From Inhella proteolytica (lineage in GTDB: Bacteria; Pseudomonadota; Gammaproteobacteria; Burkholderiales; Burkholderiaceae_C): a DNA stretch of 64,000 nucleotides. The position numbers were made by a program, and so were the translations under genes. This document shows, one piece after another, positions 59,421 to 64,000 of the stretch. The stretch is from NCBI RefSeq assembly GCF_016093275.1, contig NZ_JAEDAK010000004.1, forward strand, positions 186,001-250,000. Reading direction: 5' to 3'. A model generated the notes under the pieces. It was not told the DNA's origin, did not search any database, and saw nothing but the letters and a program-made list of their open reading frames with translations. The first letter of the stretch is position 1, and each line of letters begins with the position of its first letter.

Positions 59421-60341
59421 ATGATGCGCGCCATGCCCTCGCTTCCCCTGCTCGCCGCCGTGGCCACCATCCTGGTCTGGGGCCTGAACTTCCCTTTGCA
59501 GAAGGCCTTGTTCGGCCTGATGGGCCCGGTGGCCTTCGTGGGCCTGCGCTACCTGATCGCGCCGGTCTGCTCGGTGCTGCTGCTGTGCATCTACTTCCGC
59601 TGGAACTGGCCGCGCCTGGCGCGCGCGGACTGGTGGAAGCTGCTGCCGGTGGCGCTGATCGGCCAGGCCCTGCACCTGGTGCTGGCGGCCGTGGGCCTGC
59701 AGGGCTCCACGCCCTTTTCGGCCAGCGTGCTGCTGGCCTGCGGGCCGGTGTTCACGCTGCTGATCTTGCGCGCCCTGCGCGTGGAGCACCTGACCTGGGC
59801 GCAGTGGCTGGGCGTGGCGGTGGCCGCGGGCGGGGCCCTGGCCTTCACGGCGGAGAAGCTGCTGGCCGGGGCCTGGGCCGCCAGCGCCGGCGATGGTGTG
59901 CTGCTGCTGGCCGCCGCGCTGTTCAGCTACTACTCGGTGGCCAGCAAGCCGCTCATCCAGGCGCATGGCGGCGTGGCGGTGCTGGCCTATGGCACCCTGC
60001 TGGGCGCCCTGCCCACGCTGGCCTATTGCACCCCCGCGCTGGCCACCGTGCCCTGGGGCACGCTGCCGGCCTGGGCCTGGGCAGGCACGCTGTGGAGCGT
60101 GATCGGTGGCGGCTTCATCGGCTGGCTGGCCTGGGGCTATGCGGGCGCGCGGCGCGGCGTGGGCCGCACCGCGCCGCTGATCTACCTGATGCCGGTGGTG
60201 GCCGGGCTGGCGTCCTGGCTGTTCGTGGACGAAGCCTTCACGCTGGCCAAGCTGGGTAGCGCGGCGCTGATCCTGGCCGGCGTGGCCCTGGCGCAGTTCG
60301 GCAGCCGCAAGCCGCCCATTGACAGCCCGCCGGGCGAATGA
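59421..60341 (+). CDS. EamA/DMT family transporter
   Basis: A 306-residue protein with about ten hydrophobic segments in two EamA repeats (LLAAVATILVWGLNFPLQKALFG at the start, TLWSVIGGGFIGWLAWGYAGARRGVGRTAPLIYLMPVVAGLASWLFVDEAF in the second). DMT transporters export amino acids, nucleotides or other metabolites. Starts at ATG 59421, 59424 and 59433 are all in frame; the true one is unclear. It overlaps the next gene by ATGA (60338-60341). It is controlled in all likelihood by the divergent XRE-cupin regulator, which co-encodes an acetyltransferase, so acetylation and export of one compound are plausible. Confidence 0.88.
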   Translation: MMRAMPSLPLLAAVATILVWGLNFPLQKALFGLMGPVAFVGLRYLIAPVCSVLLLCIYFRWNWPRLARADWWKLLPVALIGQALHLVLAAVGLQGSTPFSASVLLACGPVFTLLILRALRVEHLTWAQWLGVAVAAGGALAFTAEKLLAGAWAASAGDGVLLLAAALFSYYSVASKPLIQAHGGVAVLAYGTLLGALPTLAYCTPALATVPWGTLPAWAWAGTLWSVIGGGFIGWLAWGYAGARRGVGRTAPLIYLMPVVAGLASWLFVDEAFTLAKLGSAALILAGVALAQFGSRKPPIDSPPGE

Positions 60342-61075
60342 AACCCACCTCCGCCCAGACGCGCCGGCTGCGCGAGATGTACCGCAGCGCCGGCTGGCCC
60401 TGCCTGGACAGCCTGGAGCTGGAGCTGCTGGCCGCCGGCTGGCTGGAGCGCCTGCAGGACCCGGACGGGCGCGAACGCCTGCGCCTGACGGACGCTGGCG
60501 TCCAGGCCGCCGTGCTGGGCCTGCAAGGCAACCGCGCGCGCCGCGATGCCCACGAAGACCTGGTGGCCCGCACCGCCACCGAACTGCAACGCGCCGGCCG
60601 CCTGGTGTGGACCCGCCTGAGCCTGCGCGCCGGGCTGGCGCGCGAGCCCGCCCCGGAGCGCCCCGAGCTGCTGCCCGCCGCCAGCGCGCCGCCCCCAAAG
60701 CGCTGGCTGCTTTGCGAGCCCGACGTCTACTCCCTCTACCCCAGCAGCAAGCCCGAGGGCCTGGCCGTGGCCATCCACGAGATCAAGGTGCGCCGCGCCG
60801 ACCTGCTGGCCGACCTGCGCCGCCCCGACAAGCGCGCCGCCTATGCCGCCCTGTCCAGCCAGACCTGGTTCGTGCTGGCCGCCGGCATTGCCGAGGTGCA
60901 GGAGATCCCGGAAGGCTTTGGCGTGTGGATCGCCCACCCCACCCACTTCGAGCTGGGCCGCCCGGCCCCGCAGCGCCCCCACGCCATCGACCACGGCACC
61001 TTCCTGGCCCTGGCCAAGGCCAGCCCGCAGCCCTTCGACAATGCCGCCGCCCAGCCCCCGCTGACGGACGCATGA
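60338..61075 (+). CDS. PD-(D/E)XK-type nuclease-like protein, MmcB-like
   Basis: A 245-residue protein. Residues about 10-60 look like a winged helix (RLREMYRSAGWPCLDSLELELLAAGWLERLQ), and the C-terminal half carries a nuclease-type core: D129 in CEPDVYSLY and E148-x-K150 in AIHEIKVRRADL, then KRAAYAALSSQTWFVLAA. This fits the PD-(D/E)XK fold of MmcB-like DNA-repair proteins, but activity is inferred from motifs only. It overlaps the EamA gene upstream and the TrkH gene downstream, both by ATGA, an unexpected neighbourhood for a nuclease. Confidence 0.7.
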   Translation: MKPTSAQTRRLREMYRSAGWPCLDSLELELLAAGWLERLQDPDGRERLRLTDAGVQAAVLGLQGNRARRDAHEDLVARTATELQRAGRLVWTRLSLRAGLAREPAPERPELLPAASAPPPKRWLLCEPDVYSLYPSSKPEGLAVAIHEIKVRRADLLADLRRPDKRAAYAALSSQTWFVLAAGIAEVQEIPEGFGVWIAHPTHFELGRPAPQRPHAIDHGTFLALAKASPQPFDNAAAQPPLTDA

Positions 61076-62421
61076 ACCCCGCCACACGCCCCCACCCACT
61101 CCACCCCAGCACCGTGCTGGTGCTGCTGTTCGCCGCCGCCATTGCCACCGGCACCCTGCTGCTCGCCTTGCCGCTGGCACAACGCAGTGGCCTGGGCGGC
61201 GGCTGGCTCACGGCCTTGTTCACCGCCACCTCGGCGGTGTGCGTCACCGGCCTGGCGGTGGTGGACACGGGCACGCATTGGTCGCTGTTCGGCCAGTCGG
61301 TCATCCTGGGCCTGATCCAGATCGGCGGCTTCGGCCTGATGACGGCGGCCAGCCTGCTGGGCATGTTGGTGAACTCGCAGTTGCGCGTGCGCTCGCGCCT
61401 GCTGCTGCAGGCCGAGAACCGCGCGCTCTCGCTGGGCGATGTGCGCAGCGTGGCCAAGCTGGTGGCCGTCATCACCCTCACCGTGGAGGCCCTGGCCACC
61501 CTGGCGCTGACGCTGCGCTTTGCCTTCAGCTACGACATGGCCTGGCGCGACGCCGCCTGGCACGGCCTGTTCCACGCCGTCTCGGCCTTCAACAACGCGG
61601 GCTTCTCCACCTTCCCGGACAACGTGATGCGCTTCGTGGCCGATGGCTGGGTGCTGAGCCCGCTGATGGCGGCCATCGTCATCGGCGGCCTGGGCTTCCC
61701 AGTGCTGCACGAGCTGCTGCTGCGCCGGCGCGACCGCGTGCGCTTGTCGCTGCACAGCCAGCTCACGCTGGCCGGCACGGCCGTGCTGCTGCTGGGCGGC
61801 GCGCTGGCCTTTGCCAACAGCGAATGGAACGGCACGCTCAAAAGCCTGGATGCCGCGGGCCGCTTCTGGGGTGCGCTGTTCACCTCGGTGTCGGCCCGCA
61901 CCGCGGGCTTCAACAGCCTGGACGTGGCCGCCTTCAACACCGAAACCCTGCTGCTGCACGATTTGCTGATGTTCATCGGCGGTGGCAGCGCGGGCACCGC
62001 CGGCGGCCTGAAGGTGACCACCGCGGGCGTGCTGCTGCTGGCCGTGTGGTGCGAGGTGCGCGGCTACCGCGACGTGGAGTTCGCCGGCCGCCGCCTGCAC
62101 GAGGGCGCGCTGCGCCAGGCGCTCACGGTGCTGGTGCTCTCCAGCGCCGTGATCGGCCTGGGCACGCTCACCCTGGTGCCGCTGGTGCAGCACCTGCCCG
62201 GCATCCGCTACGAGGCGGTGCTGTTCGAGGTGGTGTCCGCCTTCGCCACCGTGGGCCTGTCCACCGGCCTCACGCCGCAGCTGCCGCCGGCCGGCCAGTT
62301 GCTGCTGGTGGGCCTGATGTTCCTGGGCCGCGTCGGCATCGTCACCCTGGTGGTGGCGCTGGCCCAGCAGGCCAGCCGCCGGCCCTACCGTTACCCCGAG
62401 GAGAAGCCGCTTGTTGGATAA
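61072..62421 (+). CDS. TrkH/KtrB family potassium transporter subunit
   Basis: A 449-residue membrane protein with the four repeated pore loops of the Trk/Ktr superfamily: SAVCVTGLAVVD, AFNNAGFSTF, SARTAGFNSLD and AFATVGLSTGL, each supplying the glycine of the potassium filter. Length favours KtrB over the larger TrkH. It takes up potassium, driven by sodium or proton coupling, and needs a TrkA/KtrA ring, which is encoded next. Its stop overlaps the partner gene's start by 11 bp. Confidence 0.93.
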   Translation: MNPATRPHPLHPSTVLVLLFAAAIATGTLLLALPLAQRSGLGGGWLTALFTATSAVCVTGLAVVDTGTHWSLFGQSVILGLIQIGGFGLMTAASLLGMLVNSQLRVRSRLLLQAENRALSLGDVRSVAKLVAVITLTVEALATLALTLRFAFSYDMAWRDAAWHGLFHAVSAFNNAGFSTFPDNVMRFVADGWVLSPLMAAIVIGGLGFPVLHELLLRRRDRVRLSLHSQLTLAGTAVLLLGGALAFANSEWNGTLKSLDAAGRFWGALFTSVSARTAGFNSLDVAAFNTETLLLHDLLMFIGGGSAGTAGGLKVTTAGVLLLAVWCEVRGYRDVEFAGRRLHEGALRQALTVLVLSSAVIGLGTLTLVPLVQHLPGIRYEAVLFEVVSAFATVGLSTGLTPQLPPAGQLLLVGLMFLGRVGIVTLVVALAQQASRRPYRYPEEKPLVG

Positions 62422-63082
62422 AGACTTCAAAGCCTGCGACAGCGTCGTCGTCATCGGCCTGGGCCGCTTTGGCAGCGCCGTGGCGCGGGCCTTGCAACGC
62501 CTCGGGCACGACGTGCTGGCGCTGGACCAGAACGCCGAATCGGTGCAAGCCGCGGCGGATGAACTGCCCCATGTGGTGCAGGCCGACGCCACCGACCTGG
62601 AAACCCTCAAGCAGCTGGACGTGGCCAGCTTCCGCCATGCCGTGGTGAGCATGGGCGAGAGCCTGGAGTCCACCGTGCTGACGGTGTTGAACCTCAGCCA
62701 GATGGGCTGCAAGGACATCTGGGTGAAGGCCAACAACCCGGCCCACGGCCGGGTGGCCGAGCGCCTGGGCGCCCACCATGTGATCTACCCCGAGGCCGAC
62801 ATGGGCGAGCGGGTGGCGCACCTGGTGACGGGCAAGATGATCGACTTCATCGAGTTCGACGACGGCTTCGCCATCGCCAAGACGCGCGCACCCGCCGAGA
62901 CGCACGGCAAGCCGCTGAGCGAATCGAATGTGCGCCAGCGCCATGGCATCACGGTGGTGGGCGTCAAGCGCCGCCACCAGGACTTCATCTACGCCCGCCC
63001 CGAGACCGTGATTCAGGCCGGCGACCAGCTCATCGTCGCGGGCGCCACGCCGGTGGTGGAGCGCTTTGCGGCGCGGGTATGA
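62411..63082 (+). CDS. TrkA/KtrA family potassium uptake regulator
   Basis: A 223-residue regulatory subunit. VVVIGLGRFGSAVARALQRLGHDVLALD is the RCK-N Rossmann loop that binds NAD or ATP, and a C-terminal RCK-C domain follows (GITVVGVKRRHQDFIYARPETVIQAGDQLIVAG). No ATG is available near the start; TTG 62411 has a good ribosome site, GAGGAG at 62398-62403, 7 nt upstream. It forms the cytosolic gating ring of the adjacent TrkH/KtrB pore. Confidence 0.93.
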   Translation: MLDKDFKACDSVVVIGLGRFGSAVARALQRLGHDVLALDQNAESVQAAADELPHVVQADATDLETLKQLDVASFRHAVVSMGESLESTVLTVLNLSQMGCKDIWVKANNPAHGRVAERLGAHHVIYPEADMGERVAHLVTGKMIDFIEFDDGFAIAKTRAPAETHGKPLSESNVRQRHGITVVGVKRRHQDFIYARPETVIQAGDQLIVAGATPVVERFAARV

Positions 63083-63177
63083 AGGCCCTCGCGCGCATGC
63101 AGCCCCCCCGGCCTGGGCTTGTGGATCCAGTGAGCAGGTTCGACCGCGGGCGCGGCAGACGGCGGTGCCCCGCCCGC

Positions 63178-64000
63178 TCAGCGCCCACCCTCCAAGGGGG
63201 GCGGCAGCACGCCTTCGCCCAGCACCGCCGGCATGGTCAAGATGAAGCGGCTGCCCTGCCCGGGGCTGGACTCCAGCTCCAGCCGCCCGCCCAGCACCTG
63301 CATGCTGAGGTTGCGCGCTATCGACAGGCCCAGACCCGATCCTCCCTTGCCCAGGCGGGTGGTGAAGAAGGGTTCGAACACGCGGCGCTGGGTCGCGACG
63401 TCCATGCCCAGGCCGTCGTCTTCACACACCAGCTTGATCAGGCCTTGGGGCAGCGTGCTGGCGCGCAGCGTCACGCAACCGGTGGGGCGGCCCTCGAATG
63501 CGTGCAGCGCCGCATTCAGGGCCAGGTTCATCACCACTTGGCTGAGAGCCCCGGGGTAGCTGTCCATCTGGATCTCGCCCACCACCTCGCGCTGGAACTC
63601 GATCTGGCGGTGGCGGAAGTTCGGGCGCAGCATTTCCAGCACCTCTTCGAGCATTTCCGCCAGCTCAAAGCAGCGGCGGCGCTCGGAGGCCTGGTCCACC
63701 GCCACCTGCTTGAAGCTGTGCACCAGATGGGCGGCGCGGTGGATGGAGCGCTCGGTCAGTTCGGATGCGTCCTGCATGCGGCGCGTGAGCTGCAGCAGCT
63801 CGCTGCGCCGCACCGGGCCGGCGGCCACGCATTGGGCCATCTCGTTGGCCGTGGCGCCCAGGGTGGTGGCGCTGGCCAGCGCGTTGCCAATCGGGGTGTT
63901 CAGCTCGTGCGCCACTCCCGCCACCAGGCTGCCCATGGCGGTCAGCTTCTCGGCTTCCACTAGCTCCTGCTGCGCGGCTTGCAGGCGGGCCAATGCGCTG
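63178..64000 (-). CDS. sensor histidine kinase, 5' end outside window
   Basis: The frame stays open to the window's right edge, so the N-terminal sensor region is missing; about 274 residues are visible. H-box: LTAMGSLVAGVAHELNTPIGNA with the phospho-acceptor histidine; catalytic domain boxes: NLALNAALHAF (N), CEDDGLGM (G1), FEPFFTTRLGKGGSGLGLSI (F and G2). It is a typical membrane-associated histidine kinase of the PAS-HK type. The response regulator is not in the window. It ends 95 bp from the potassium uptake operon. Confidence 0.92.
   Translation of the reverse strand, partial: SALARLQAAQQELVEAEKLTAMGSLVAGVAHELNTPIGNALASATTLGATANEMAQCVAAGPVRRSELLQLTRRMQDASELTERSIHRAAHLVHSFKQVAVDQASERRRCFELAEMLEEVLEMLRPNFRHRQIEFQREVVGEIQMDSYPGALSQVVMNLALNAALHAFEGRPTGCVTLRASTLPQGLIKLVCEDDGLGMDVATQRRVFEPFFTTRLGKGGSGLGLSIARNLSMQVLGGRLELESSPGQGSRFILTMPAVLGEGVLPPPLEGGR

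Overview
The window is GC-rich, densely packed chromosomal DNA. Gene content points to a betaproteobacterium of the order Burkholderiales, probably the Rubrivivax/Roseateles/Inhella-type relatives. The signs are PAS-containing chemoreceptors, many GGDEF/EAL proteins, a DUF1501/DUF1800 pair, a bufferin operon, PutA with an Lrp-type regulator, and an LplT/alanine racemase neighbourhood. This placement is inferred from gene content and was not tested by any search. I see no rRNA, tRNA or CRISPR array.

Layout. 1-9.4 kb: signalling block with two GGDEF-EAL proteins (one cut by the window edge, one a globin-coupled sensor), each followed by a PAS-type methyl-accepting chemotaxis protein, and a sterol-desaturase-like membrane hydroxylase between them. 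9.5-14.4 kb: arfB, a small secreted protein and alr on the minus strand, then lplT, a Nudix hydrolase and a TonB-like protein ending at a clear hairpin terminator. 14.4-23 kb: SGNH hydrolase, periplasmic binding protein, a highly structured 263-bp MITE-like element flanked by CTAG, glutathione peroxidase with ghrA, a Crp/Fnr regulator, a DUF2332 protein, tyrB, a LysR regulator and a zinc-type dehydrogenase. 23-25.2 kb: bufferin operon bufA-bufB-bufC (copper-handling peptide, MNIO modification enzyme, partner). 25.3-33.4 kb: small conserved protein, GT9 glycosyltransferase, DUF4254, DUF1501/DUF1800 secretion-type pair, gshA and an exported metallo-beta-lactamase-fold protein. 33.4-48.9 kb: putA with divergent Lrp regulator, Nudix/HD/nucleotidyltransferase operon, a large duplicated lipoprotein, two methyltransferases, a second signal peptidase I, a propeller-sensor diguanylate cyclase and fadH. 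49.0-54.2 kb: an accessory island by gene content, with a cyclase-like/TolB-like/TPR protein, a PAP2/haloperoxidase-like protein and a subtilase-like protein in one operon, facing a lipoprotein gene. 54.5-64 kb: DinB-like protein with an M50 protease fusion, GNAT plus XRE-cupin regulator divergent from an EamA transporter, a PD-(D/E)XK-type protein coupled to TrkH/TrkA potassium uptake, and a truncated sensor kinase.

The best candidate for an undescribed system is the three-gene operon at 49,038-53,195 with its convergent lipoprotein. The MITE-like element at 16.2 kb and a small module shared by two otherwise unrelated surface proteins (30.3 kb and 39.5 kb) are the next most interesting. Many neighbours are translationally coupled by ATGA, TGATG or GTGA overlaps.
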